This document shows positions 1-7,702 of a stretch of 36,253 nucleotides of DNA, one piece after another (positions within the stretch are counted from its first letter, which is position 1; the number at the start of each line of letters is the position of its first letter). The translations under genes were made by a program, and so were the position numbers. Origin of the DNA: Rubrivivax sp. (lineage in GTDB: Bacteria > Pseudomonadota > Gammaproteobacteria > Burkholderiales > Burkholderiaceae_C); contig JAJTDM010000079.1 of assembly GCA_021300575.1 (NCBI GenBank), positions 1-36,253 on the forward strand, given 5' to 3'. Below the pieces are notes generated by a model. The model was not told the DNA's origin, did not search any database, and saw nothing but the letters and a program-made list of their open reading frames with translations.

Positions 1-1
1 C

Positions 2-685
2 TACACCCGTGTGCCCGCTCTGGACGCCGCCTCAGGCAGGCTGACTTGGCGGCCCGTGCCATCCGCACCGGGCGATGACAGCGTGGTGCGTCGCGTGGGC
101 CAGCCTTTTTCCCCCAGCGGGGGCCTGCGGCTGCTGCAGGGGCGCCTGGGCCGCGCGGTGATCAAGGTCTCCGCCGTGCCGCAGGACCGGCAGGTCATCG
201 AGGCGCCCGCGCGCGTGTTCGACAGCCAGGAAGCGCTGCTGGCGGCCTTCCAGGCGGGCGAGCTCGAGCACGATATGGTGGCCGTGGTGCGCTTCCAGGG
301 GCCTGCGGCCAACGGCATGCCGGAGCTGCACAAGCTCACCCCGCCGCTGGCGGTGCTGCAGAACCGGGGCTTCCGGGTGGCGCTGGTGACCGACGGGCGG
401 ATGAGTGGCGCATCGGGCAAGGTCCCCGCGGCCATTCACGTGACGCCTGAAGCGCTGGGCGGCGGCCCGTTGGCCCGTTTGCGTGACGGTGATGTCGTCC
501 GGCTGGACGCCCTGTCCGGTACGCTGGAGGTGCTGTTGCCCGACGACGAATGGGCGCGCCGTGTGCCCGCGCAGCGCCCCGAGCACCTGGCGGCGGACAG
601 CGCCCACGGGATAGGGCGGGACTTGTTTGCCGGGTTGCGGCGCAACGTGCGCAGCGCCGAAGAGGGCGCGGTGACCTGGCTTTGA
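2..685 (+). CDS. edd: Phosphogluconate dehydratase, C-terminal part (5' end outside window)
   Basis: This is the last 227 codons of an IlvD/Edd-family dehydratase. The enzyme converts 6-phosphogluconate to 2-keto-3-deoxy-6-phosphogluconate (KDPG) in the Entner-Doudoroff pathway, in the cytoplasm. The visible signature is [19 protein letters not shown], which fits Edd better than dihydroxy-acid dehydratase (IlvD), followed by the beta-barrel end with GDVVRLD. The frame is open from base 2, so the start and the iron-sulfur cysteines lie upstream of the window. The next gene, 84 bases downstream on the same strand, is KDPG aldolase, which supports Edd over IlvD and suggests an edd-eda operon. 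No break is seen in the part that is present. Confidence 0.93.
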   Translation, partial: YTRVPALDAASGRLTWRPVPSAPGDDSVVRRVGQPFSPSGGLRLLQGRLGRAVIKVSAVPQDRQVIEAPARVFDSQEALLAAFQAGELEHDMVAVVRFQGPAANGMPELHKLTPPLAVLQNRGFRVALVTDGRMSGASGKVPAAIHVTPEALGGGPLARLRDGDVVRLDALSGTLEVLLPDDEWARRVPAQRPEHLAADSAHGIGRDLFAGLRRNVRSAEEGAVTWL

Positions 686-769
686 GGCTGCGGCACCCGC
701 ATTCCCACGGCTTGTATGCCGCTGCCTTCCTGCTTTCTCATTCCTTCTGAACAGCGGAAACCACGTCCG

Positions 770-1390
770 ATGAACACGCTTGAACTTTGCGCCTACGGCC
801 CCGTCATTCCGGTCATCGTGCTGCAGCGGGTGGAAGACGCCGTACCTGTGGCGCAAGCCCTGGTGCAGGGCGGGGTGCGGGTGTTGGAAGTGACCTTGCG
901 CACGCCCGTGGCCTTGCGTTGCCTGGAGGCCATTGCCCGGGAGGTGCCCCAGGCCATCCTGGGTGCGGGCACGGTGCGCAGCGCCGCCGATGCACGTGCC
1001 GCCCTGGCTGCGGGGGCCTGTTTTGCCGTCAGTCCGGGCTACACCGAGGCCGTGGGGGCCGCCTGTGCGGATCTGGCCCTGCCGCTGCTGCCGGGCGTGG
1101 CCACGGCCAGCGAGCTCATGGCCGCACAGGACGGGGGCCACCATTTCGTGAAGTTCTTCCCGGCCAGCGCGGCCGGCGGCATCCCCCTGCTCAAGGCCCT
1201 GGCAGGGCCGTTCCCGGAGGTCAGCTTCTGCCCCACGGGCGGCATCACGCCGCAGAACGCGCGCGACTTCCTGGCCTTGCCGCAGGTGAAGGTGTGCGGA
1301 GGCTCGTGGCTCACGCCGCAGGACGCCATTGCAGCGGGTGACTGGCCGCGCATCACGCGCCTGGCCCAAGAGGCCGCAGCCCTTCGTTGA
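770..1390 (+). CDS. eda: KDPG aldolase (2-dehydro-3-deoxy-phosphogluconate aldolase)
   Basis: A 206-residue class I aldolase that splits KDPG into pyruvate and glyceraldehyde 3-phosphate, completing the Entner-Doudoroff route begun by the upstream dehydratase. The Schiff-base lysine is K128 in HFVKFFPA. E40 and R44 in the LEVTLRT segment match the conserved active-site positions. GAGTV (residues 66-70) and the phosphate-binding PTGGI are also present. The frame stays open upstream to an ATG at 716, but the ATG at 770 gives the normal family N-terminus and length, so I take it as the start. The same enzyme often also acts on 4-hydroxy-2-oxoglutarate. It ends 33 bases before the convergent GDT1 gene. 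Confidence 0.95.
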   Translation: MNTLELCAYGPVIPVIVLQRVEDAVPVAQALVQGGVRVLEVTLRTPVALRCLEAIAREVPQAILGAGTVRSAADARAALAAGACFAVSPGYTEAVGAACADLALPLLPGVATASELMAAQDGGHHFVKFFPASAAGGIPLLKALAGPFPEVSFCPTGGITPQNARDFLALPQVKVCGGSWLTPQDAIAAGDWPRITRLAQEAAALR

Positions 1391-1423
1391 AGTGCAGGGC
1401 CGGGCACGCGCCGCGCGCCGCCC

Positions 1424-1996
1424 TCAGCCGCCCACGCCCGCCAGCACCAGCACGCCGATGACGGCGAACACCAGCGCGGCGATGCGGTGCACCCACTCGA
1501 TGGGCACGAACTTCACCGCCTTGTCGCCCAGCAGCACGGCCGGCACGTTGGCGATCATCATGCCCAGCGTGGTGCCGGCCGTCACGGCGATCAGGGCGTC
1601 ATAGCGCGCGGCCAGCATCACGGTGGCGATTTGCGTCTTGTCGCCCATCTCCGCCAGGAAGAAGGCGATCACCGTCACGCCGAACACGCCGAAGCGGGGC
1701 TGTTCGGCGCCTTCCACGTCGTCGGCCTGGTCGGGCACCAGCATCCAGGCGGCCACCGCCAGGAAGGACAGACCGAGGATCCAGCGCATCCACACCGGGT
1801 CCACCAGCCGGGTGATCCAGGTGCCCAAGGCACCGGCTGCCGCGTGGTTCAGCAGCGTGGCCACCAGGATGCCGGCGATGATCGGCACGGGTTTGCGGTA
1901 GCGCGCGGCCAGCAGCAGCGCCAGCAGTTGCGTCTTGTCGCCGATCTCGCCCAGGGCCACCACGCCCGTGGACACGGCGAAGGCTTCTGCGATCAC
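1424..1996 (-). CDS. GDT1/TMEM165 family membrane protein, probable manganese exporter
   Basis: A 190-residue, very hydrophobic protein with the two family signature repeats, EIGDKTQ (residues 17-23) and EMGDKTQ (116-122). Each lies in a membrane helix, and the two halves are inverted repeats of about three helices. Bacterial members (MneA/MntX-like) export Mn2+ from the cytoplasm. The substrate is inferred from the family. The start is GTG at 1994-1996, and this codon overlaps the stop of the upstream SDR gene (GTGA), so the two are probably translationally coupled. Many Mn exporters of this kind sit behind a yybP-ykoY riboswitch. Here there is no room for one directly upstream, so any metal control would have to act on the whole two-gene unit. 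Confidence 0.85.
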   Translation of the reverse strand: MIAEAFAVSTGVVALGEIGDKTQLLALLLAARYRKPVPIIAGILVATLLNHAAAGALGTWITRLVDPVWMRWILGLSFLAVAAWMLVPDQADDVEGAEQPRFGVFGVTVIAFFLAEMGDKTQIATVMLAARYDALIAVTAGTTLGMMIANVPAVLLGDKAVKFVPIEWVHRIAALVFAVIGVLVLAGVGG

Positions 1997-2793
1997 ACCG
2001 GGACGGTGTAGTTCAGTGCGCGCCGCCCGCCGTCCACGTAGACGATCTCGCCGGTCATGTAGCTGGAGGCATCGCTCAGCAGGAAGGCGACCACCTCGGC
2101 CACCTCGGCGGGCTCGCCCAGGCGCTTCATCGGGGTGCGGCCGAGGATGCGCAGCCGGGCGTCATCGCTCGTGAGCACGGCCGATCGCGCCAGTTCGGTG
2201 GCGATGGTGCCCGGCCCCACCGCGTTGACGCGGACGTGACGGTCGGCCAGCGCCAGCGCCATGGCGCGCGTGAGCTGGTCGATGCCGCCCTTGCTGGCGT
2301 TGTAGCTGGCAATCGACGGGATGGCCATGGAGCCGTTGACCGAACTCATGTGGACGATGGCGCCGTAGCCTTCGCCTCCTTGGTTGGCGCACATGGCCCG
2401 GGCCACGGCCTGCCCGACCAGGAACGCCCCCTTGAGGTTCACGGCGATCACCGCGTCCCAGTCGGTCTCAGAGACTTCCAGGAAGTCAGCCGCCCGGAAG
2501 ATGCCGGCGTTGCTGACCAGCCCGTCCACCTGGCCGAAGGCGGCCAGCGTGGCGGCCAGCGCCGCATCCACCTGCGCCTTGCTGGAGACGTCGCAGTGCA
2601 GGTAGATGGCCTGCGCCCCCTGTGCCTGGAGTTCGGCGGCCAGTGCCTGGCCGGGCGCGTCGGCCACGTCCCACAGGGCCACCACCGCGCCCTCGCGCGC
2701 CAGGCGCCTCGCGCAGGCTTCGCCTATGCCCTGGGCGGCGCCGGTGACGACGACCGAACGCTGGGTCAGTCCGAAATGGATGGGGTTGCTCAT
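1993..2793 (-). CDS. Short-chain dehydrogenase/reductase (classical SDR)
   Basis: A 266-residue NAD(P)-dependent oxidoreductase of the classical SDR family. The cofactor site is TGAAQGIG (17-24), with SNAG at 94-97. The catalytic serine is at 150/151, and Y164 and K168 form the YNASK motif. The C-terminal part contains the usual TGEIVYVDGG. An acidic residue after the second strand (D42 in ALWDVAD) suggests NAD(H) preference, which is inference. The substrate cannot be read from sequence; a 3-hydroxyacyl-CoA or sugar alcohol substrate is possible. It overlaps the GDT1 exporter by four bases, and the MBL hydrolase lies upstream on the same strand. No Shine-Dalgarno sequence is visible; the upstream region is a 10-bp periodic repeat. 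Confidence 0.88.
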   Translation of the reverse strand: MSNPIHFGLTQRSVVVTGAAQGIGEACARRLAREGAVVALWDVADAPGQALAAELQAQGAQAIYLHCDVSSKAQVDAALAATLAAFGQVDGLVSNAGIFRAADFLEVSETDWDAVIAVNLKGAFLVGQAVARAMCANQGGEGYGAIVHMSSVNGSMAIPSIASYNASKGGIDQLTRAMALALADRHVRVNAVGPGTIATELARSAVLTSDDARLRILGRTPMKRLGEPAEVAEVVAFLLSDASSYMTGEIVYVDGGRRALNYTVPV

Positions 2794-2840
2794 GGTGGTG
2801 ATGCGTGGTGATGCGTGGTGACCCGTGTTGACCTGTGGTG
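2791..2840. repeat. Degenerate 10-bp tandem array at the SDR 5' end
   Basis: Five consecutive 10-base units can be read: CATGGTGGTG, ATGCGTGGTG, ATGCGTGGTG, ACCCGTGTTG, ACCTGTGGTG. Two are identical. The first unit contains the reverse complement of the SDR start codon. The array fills the space where a ribosome-binding site would be expected on the minus strand. Confidence 0.6.
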
Positions 2841-2866
2841 GAGGGCCGCCGCGCGACCTGGCGCCT

Positions 2867-3817
2867 TCAGCTCTGGCGGTCCAGCCAGATGGCGATGCCC
2901 TGGGCGTTGAGCTCGATGTCGATGCTCAGCAGCCGGGCGATGTCCTCGGCACTGTGGGTGGTGCCATGCCGGCGCAGGTCTTGCACGTACAGCGCGTGCA
3001 AGGCGGTCTTCAGGGCTTCGTGGCGCTGCGGGTGATGCTGCAACTGCCGGGCCAAGGTCACTGTCTGGTCCAGGAGCGTGCGCAGCGTGCCGGCCAGGGC
3101 GGCGACCTGGCCCACGCGCCCGTAATGGGTCAGGTACACCCACTGCGGCGAGCGCTCGGCCAGGCGGTCGATGGAACGGGCCAGGGCCTCGGGCTCGAAT
3201 TGCACGGGTGTGGAGGTGGGCAGGATCCAGGCGCCTTGCGCCGTGTCGAACTCGCGGTAGCTCAGGCCGAAGGTGTCGCCCGTGAACCAGCCCCGCGTCG
3301 CCTCGTCCCAGATGCAGTGGTGGTGCCGCGCGTGCCCGGGCGTGTCGATGAGGGTCAAGGGCCGGCCCGCGAGTTCCACCGTCATGCCTTCCGCGCTGGA
3401 CACCACACGCTCGGCCGGCACCGGCACCAGATGGCCGTAGGCCCGGTCCATCTCCTGCTGGCCGTACACCGCCAGGGCACCTTGGTACAGCGCGGTCGGG
3501 TCCACCATGTGGCGTGCGCCGCGCGGGTGCACCAGGGCACGGGCCCGAGGCAGTTCGCTCATCAACAGCCCCACGCCGCCGGCATGGTCCAGATGCACGT
3601 GGGTGGGGATGACCCAGTCCACCGCATCGCGCGGCAGGCCCACCGCGTCCAGCGCGGCCAGCAGGCGCGGCACGCTGAAGTTGGTGCCGGTGTCGATGAA
3701 CGCGGCGCGGCCGTCCTGCACCATAAGGTAGGCTGCATCGAATTGGTCGCGGTGGAAGCCGGTGTCGATGGTGTACAGGCCCTGATCCAGGGGCTCGACG
3801 AAGGCGGGCAAACTCAT
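2867..3817 (-). CDS. MBL-fold metallo-hydrolase
   Basis: A 316-residue metallo-beta-lactamase-fold hydrolase. Metal ligands are visible as HVHLDH (H73, H75, D77, H78), H162 in [12 protein letters not shown]181 in FTGDTFGL, and a C-terminal LTHYGR histidine. This is a complete binuclear site. Members include thioesterases, glyoxalase II-like enzymes and lactonases, and the substrate is not evident. The reading frame continues upstream to 4030 into the divergent gene. The ATG at 3817 gives a family-like N-terminus ([20 protein letters not shown]) and is preferred. It is divergent from the monooxygenase fusion and shares a 112-base promoter region holding a strong palindrome, so it probably belongs to the same regulon. 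In that setting a CoA-thioester hydrolase role is a reasonable guess. Confidence 0.85.
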   Translation of the reverse strand: MSLPAFVEPLDQGLYTIDTGFHRDQFDAAYLMVQDGRAAFIDTGTNFSVPRLLAALDAVGLPRDAVDWVIPTHVHLDHAGGVGLLMSELPRARALVHPRGARHMVDPTALYQGALAVYGQQEMDRAYGHLVPVPAERVVSSAEGMTVELAGRPLTLIDTPGHARHHHCIWDEATRGWFTGDTFGLSYREFDTAQGAWILPTSTPVQFEPEALARSIDRLAERSPQWVYLTHYGRVGQVAALAGTLRTLLDQTVTLARQLQHHPQRHEALKTALHALYVQDLRRHGTTHSAEDIARLLSIDIELNAQGIAIWLDRQS

Positions 3818-3869
3818 CCCTAGATTGTGCCTGCCGCCACCAGAACGGCTGCGCAATCCGCGCCCCACA

Positions 3870-3887
3870 TGCTTTAGTCCTAAAGCA
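3870..3887. promoter_or_regulatory. 18-bp perfect palindrome, candidate MarR operator
   Basis: The sequence TGCTTTAGTCCTAAAGCA has perfect 8-base arms around a 2-base centre. It lies between the divergent MBL hydrolase and monooxygenase-fusion genes, 42 bases upstream of the latter's ATG. Size and symmetry fit a dimeric winged-helix repressor. The MarR-family gene at 8865-9407 is the obvious candidate. The link is inference. Confidence 0.6.
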
Positions 3888-3929
3888 AATTCATTGGACA
3901 ATGACCGGCAAAGGCTCACTGGATCGAAC

Positions 3930-6398
3930 ATGCGCATCGTCTGCATCGGCGGCGGCCCCGCCGGCCTGTACTTCGCGCTTCTGATGAAGAAGCTCGATCC
4001 CTCGCACCACATCACCGTGGTGGAGCGCAACCGCCCTTACGACACCTTTGGGTGGGGCGTGGTGTTCTCGGATGCCACCATGGAAGGCATGCGGGTGTGG
4101 GACCCCGAGACCGCCGATGCCATCGAGGTGGCCTTCAACCACTGGGACGACATCGAGCTGCACTTCAAGGGCCACGTCATCCGCTCGGGCGGCCATGGCT
4201 TCGTGGGCATCGGCCGCAAGAAGCTGCTGAACATCCTGCAGGCCCGCTGCGAAGCGCTGGGCGTGGAACTGCTGTTCGAGACCGAGGTGGACTCCGACGA
4301 GGACTTCCCGGATGCCGACCTGGTGATCGCCAGCGATGGCATCAACTCCAGGATTCGCAGCAAGTACGCCGAGGTCTTTCAACCCGACATCGTCACACGG
4401 CCCAACCGCTTCATCTGGCTGGGCACCACCCAGCTCTACGACGCCTTCAACTTCCACTTCGAGAAGACCGAGCACGGCTGGTTCCAGAGCCACGTCTACA
4501 AATTCGACGACCAGACCACCACTTACATCGTCGAGACGCCGGAAGACGTGTGGAAGGCCCATGGGCTGGATGCGGCCACCACTGAACAGTCCATTGCCTT
4601 CTGCGAGAAGTTGTTTGCCCGCTACCTGGGTGGGCACCCGCTGCTGAGCAACGCGCGCCATCTGCGCGGCTCGGCCTGGCTCAACTTCCAGCGCGTGCGC
4701 TGCCGCAACTGGCACCATTTCAACGGCAAGAGCCACGTGGTGCTGATGGGCGACGCCGTGCACACCGCGCACTTCGCCATCGGCTCGGGCACCAAGCTGG
4801 CGCTGGAAGATGCCATCGGCCTGGCCCGTTTGTTCAAGCAGGCGCAGGAAGCCGGTGGCGGCGGCGCGGCCGATATCCCGGAATTGCTGCAGCGCTACCA
4901 GGCCGAGCGCGAAGTCGACGTGCTGCGCCTGCAAAACGCGGCCTGGAACGCGATGGAGTGGTTCGAGGTGGTGGGCACGCGCTACTGCGACCAGCTCGAG
5001 CCCGAGCAGTTCATGTACTCCATGCTCACCCGCAGCCAGCGCATCAGCCATGAGAACCTGCGCCTGCGCGATGCCCGCTGGCTGGAGGGCTACGAGCGCT
5101 GGTTCGCGCGGCGCGCAGCGGCGCAGGCCGGGTTGGCGGTACCGGTGTCAGCCCAGGAGCCCGTCGCCTCTGTCGGCCCTGAGCCCTCCCCCGTTCGCCC
5201 TGAACCTGTCGAAGGGCTTCGACAAGCTCAGCCCGAACGGGAATCAAGGGCCAGCAAATCGGGGGCGGCCTTGAAGCCACCCAGTCCGATGTTCACCCCG
5301 TTCAAGCTTCGCGGCCTGACGGTGCCCAACCGGGTGGTGGTCTCGCCCATGGCGATGTACTCGGCGCAGGATGGGCTGCCCAATGACTTTCACCTTGTGC
5401 ACTTCGGCTCGCGCGCACTCGGCGGCGCCGGGCTGCTGTACACCGAGATGACCTGCCCCAGCCCCGAGGCCCGCATCACCCCGGGCTGCGCCGGCCTGTG
5501 GAACGACGCGCAGCGCGACGCCTGGAAGCGCGTGGTCGACTTCGTGCACGCCAGTTCACCCGCCAAGATGGGTATCCAGCTCGGCCACGCCGGGCGCAAG
5601 GGCAGCACCCAACTGGGCTGGCAGCAGATGGACGAACCGCTGGAGCAGGGCAACTGGCCGTTGCTGTCGGCCTCGGCCATCCCCTACCTGCCGCACAGCC
5701 AGGTGCCGCGCGCGATGACGCGCGACGACATGGACCGCGTGCGCGACGACCATGTGGCGGCAGCCCAACGCGCGGCCGAGGCCGGCTTCGACATCCTGGA
5801 GTTGCACTGCGCGCACGGTTACCTTCTCTCCAGCTTCCTCTCGCCGCTGACGAACCGCCGCGGTGATGCCTACGGTGGCGCCATCGAGAACCGCGCGCGC
5901 TACCCGCTGGAGGTGTTCGCCGCGGTCCGTGCCGTGTGGCCGCAGGACCGGCCCATCTCGGTGCGCCTGTCGTGCCATGACTGGTACCCCGGTGGCAACA
6001 CCGCCGACGACGCAGTGGCCATCGCGCGGCTGTTCAAGGTGGCAGGTGCGGACATCATCGACTGCTCCTCGGGCCAGGTGGTGGCCGACCAGAGGCCGGT
6101 GTACGGGCGCATGTACCAGACGCCGTTTGCCGACCGCATCCGCAACGAGGTGGGCATTCCCACCGTGGCCGTGGGTGCCATCTTCGAGGCCGACCACGTC
6201 AACATGGTGATCGCCGCCGGCCGCGCCGACCTGTGCGCCGTGGCCCGCCCGCACCTGGCCGACCCGGCCTGGACCCTGCACGAAGCCGCGAAGATCGGCC
6301 ATGCCGAGATCGCCTGGCCCTTGCCTTACCTCTCGGGGCGCAGCCAGTACGAGGCCAACTTGAAGCGTGCGGCCGCGATGTCCGCCGGCCCCGCCTGA
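3930..6398 (+). CDS. Fused FAD monooxygenase / old-yellow-enzyme reductase acting on an aryl-CoA (2-aminobenzoyl-CoA or salicylyl-CoA type)
   Basis: An 822-residue two-domain flavoenzyme. Residues 1 to about 400 are a class A aromatic hydroxylase: the FAD-binding motif is [11 protein letters not shown] near the N-terminus, and the second is [14 protein letters not shown] from residue 274. Residues 454 to about 815 form an NADH:flavin oxidoreductase (old yellow enzyme) barrel beginning [10 protein letters not shown] and containing [21 protein letters not shown]. This architecture is that of 2-aminobenzoyl-CoA monooxygenase/reductase, which hydroxylates and then reduces the ring, and of proteins annotated as salicylyl-CoA 5-hydroxylase/oxidoreductase. 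The downstream crotonase and acyl-CoA dehydrogenase fit ring-derived CoA-thioester breakdown. The ATG at 3930 is preferred over an upstream start because [12 protein letters not shown] is the usual N-terminus. The roughly 50-residue linker carries a dispersed palindrome read in frame. Confidence 0.88.
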   Translation: MRIVCIGGGPAGLYFALLMKKLDPSHHITVVERNRPYDTFGWGVVFSDATMEGMRVWDPETADAIEVAFNHWDDIELHFKGHVIRSGGHGFVGIGRKKLLNILQARCEALGVELLFETEVDSDEDFPDADLVIASDGINSRIRSKYAEVFQPDIVTRPNRFIWLGTTQLYDAFNFHFEKTEHGWFQSHVYKFDDQTTTYIVETPEDVWKAHGLDAATTEQSIAFCEKLFARYLGGHPLLSNARHLRGSAWLNFQRVRCRNWHHFNGKSHVVLMGDAVHTAHFAIGSGTKLALEDAIGLARLFKQAQEAGGGGAADIPELLQRYQAEREVDVLRLQNAAWNAMEWFEVVGTRYCDQLEPEQFMYSMLTRSQRISHENLRLRDARWLEGYERWFARRAAAQAGLAVPVSAQEPVASVGPEPSPVRPEPVEGLRQAQPERESRASKSGAALKPPSPMFTPFKLRGLTVPNRVVVSPMAMYSAQDGLPNDFHLVHFGSRALGGAGLLYTEMTCPSPEARITPGCAGLWNDAQRDAWKRVVDFVHASSPAKMGIQLGHAGRKGSTQLGWQQMDEPLEQGNWPLLSASAIPYLPHSQVPRAMTRDDMDRVRDDHVAAAQRAAEAGFDILELHCAHGYLLSSFLSPLTNRRGDAYGGAIENRARYPLEVFAAVRAVWPQDRPISVRLSCHDWYPGGNTADDAVAIARLFKVAGADIIDCSSGQVVADQRPVYGRMYQTPFADRIRNEVGIPTVAVGAIFEADHVNMVIAAGRADLCAVARPHLADPAWTLHEAAKIGHAEIAWPLPYLSGRSQYEANLKRAAAMSAGPA
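5191..5240. repeat. Dispersed 50-bp palindromic element inside the fusion-protein linker
   Basis: Two 24-base arms (5191-5214 and 5217-5240) match at 20 of 24 positions around a GG centre. The top-strand core GTCGAAGGGCTTCGAC is easily recognised. It is read in frame as part of the interdomain linker, giving [16 protein letters not shown], a peptide familiar from dispersed palindromes in proteobacterial genomes. Only this copy is present in the window. Confidence 0.8.
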
Positions 6399-6479
6399 AC
6401 CCGGCGCTGCCGGCCCGCATCCACCTGCTCCTGCCCCCATTCGCCCAAGCCCGAACGACCTCCTGCTGCGAGGACCTCC

Positions 6480-7310
6480 ATGCACGACGACAAGCGACCT
6501 TTCAAGGACTACCGCGCACGCCACTTCCGCTGGCAGTGCAGCGACGACGGCCGCGTGGCCACCCTCACGCTGAACCGGCCGCAGAAGAAGAACCCACTCA
6601 CGTTCGAAAGCTACGCCGAACTGCGCGATCTGTTCCGCGACCTCGCGCATGCCAGCGACGTGCGGGCCGTGGTGCTGGCCGGGGAGGGCGGCAACTTCTG
6701 CTCGGGTGGCGACGTCTTCGAGATCATCGAGCCGCTGACCAAGATGCCCATGCCCGAGTTGCTGCGCTTCACGCGCATGACAGGCGATCTGGTCAAGGCC
6801 ATGAAGCGGGCGCCGCAGCCCATCGTGGCGGCCATCGACGGCATCTGCGCCGGCGCCGGCGCGATGATTGCGCTGGCGGCCGACATGCGCCTGGGCACCC
6901 CGTCGGCCAAGACGGCCTACCTGTTCACCCGCGTGGGTCTGGCCGGCGCCGACATGGGCGCCTGCGGGCTGTTGCCGCGCGTGATCGGCCAGGGCCGGGC
7001 CACCGAGCTTTTGATGACCGGCCGGGCCATGACAGCCGAGGAAGGCGCGGCCTGGGGCTTCTTCAACGCGCTGCACCCGCGCGATGAGGTGGTGGCCCAG
7101 GCGCAGGCGCTGGCGCGAACGCTCGCTGACGGTCCCTACTTTGCCCACACCATCACCAAGACCATGCTCAACCAGGAGTGGGCCATGGGCATCGAGGAGA
7201 TGGTGGAAAGCGAGGCCCAGGCCCAGGCCATCTGCATGATGACCCAGGACTTCCACCGCGCCTTCCAGGCCTTCGCGGCCAAGCAGGCGCCGAAGTTCGA
7301 GGGGGATTGA
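6480..7310 (+). CDS. Enoyl-CoA hydratase/isomerase (crotonase) family protein
   Basis: A 276-residue crotonase-fold protein. The two oxyanion-hole segments are clear: NFCSGGD (72-78) and [15 protein letters not shown] (121-135). When aligned to hydratases such as rat mitochondrial enoyl-CoA hydratase, the first catalytic glutamate (in GGGCEL) is replaced by M129. The second (in PE) falls on the TR pair at 150-151, so it is also absent. The segment [15 protein letters not shown] carries an aspartate that may take over. A hydrolase, isomerase or ring-opening role is therefore possible, rather than simple hydration. It follows the monooxygenase fusion by 81 bases on the same strand. A GAGGA stretch precedes the ATG. 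Confidence 0.88.
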   Translation: MHDDKRPFKDYRARHFRWQCSDDGRVATLTLNRPQKKNPLTFESYAELRDLFRDLAHASDVRAVVLAGEGGNFCSGGDVFEIIEPLTKMPMPELLRFTRMTGDLVKAMKRAPQPIVAAIDGICAGAGAMIALAADMRLGTPSAKTAYLFTRVGLAGADMGACGLLPRVIGQGRATELLMTGRAMTAEEGAAWGFFNALHPRDEVVAQAQALARTLADGPYFAHTITKTMLNQEWAMGIEEMVESEAQAQAICMMTQDFHRAFQAFAAKQAPKFEGD

Positions 7311-7392
7311 ATCGTCACTTCCTGCCGTTTGCCGTCGCCCGCGGTTCGTTTTGCGCTGATGCCTCGCGGGAGCAGTGGGCGTGGCGCTGTGT

Positions 7393-7605
7393 TCCGCTCA
7401 TGTCCCCCGGGGAGGGCTGCGCCCACCCCTCCTCCTTTACTTCGCTCCACACAGCACCCCACCCACTGCTCCTGCCAGCCGCGTGGTCTGCCCAGTACTG
7501 ACTGCGGCGTGCCTGCGATGCTTGCAGGACGCGGGGTGTGGGTACCCCCGCAGCGAAGTCAAGGAGGAGGCACGGGCGTAGCCCGGGCCGGGGGACATGA
7601 GCGGA
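7393..7605. repeat. Long inverted repeat, dispersed Comamonadaceae-type element
   Basis: The arms 7393-7446 and 7552-7605 are each 54 bases and match at 46 of 54 positions when one is reverse-complemented. They share TCCGCTCATGTCCCCCGG at the outer end and ACTTCGCT at the inner end. The spacer is 105 bases. A GGTACCCCC stretch lies just inside the right arm. There is no coding capacity that resembles a transposase, so it looks like a non-autonomous repeat. Confidence 0.7.
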
Positions 7606-7677
7606 GGGGGTATCCGTACCCCGCGTCTGGTGAAATCTTGACTTGAAGCACTCGGTCCTGAAGTACCTGAATCCACT

Positions 7678-7691
7678 TGCGGATTTCCGCA
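7678..7691. promoter_or_regulatory. 14-bp palindrome upstream of the acyl-CoA dehydrogenase gene
   Basis: TGCGGATTTCCGCA has perfect 6-base arms around TT and lies 11 bases before the ATG at 7703. It could be an operator or a small mRNA hairpin that masks the start region. It differs in sequence from the palindrome at 3870-3887, so it is not obviously a second site for the same regulator. Confidence 0.3.
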
Positions 7692-7702
7692 GTAGTTTGT
7701 GA

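Larger units (their letters stand above)
7311..7702. other. 392-base gap between crotonase and acyl-CoA dehydrogenase genes
   Basis: No gene is supported here. The gap holds a long imperfect inverted repeat (7393-7605) and, close to the downstream ATG, a TTGACT hexamer (7638-7643) and a 14-bp palindrome (7678-7691). The size and content suggest that the acyl-CoA dehydrogenase has its own promoter, separate from the two upstream genes. Confidence 0.6.

Noticed and set aside
1994..2100. A yybP-ykoY manganese riboswitch in front of the GDT1-type exporter
   Set aside because: The upstream bases are coding sequence of the SDR gene, with a 4-base overlap, and no riboswitch-like fold can be placed there.
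7393..7605. An insertion sequence in the 392-base gap
   Set aside because: The inverted arms are long, but there is no transposase reading frame between them and no flanking duplication that I can see.
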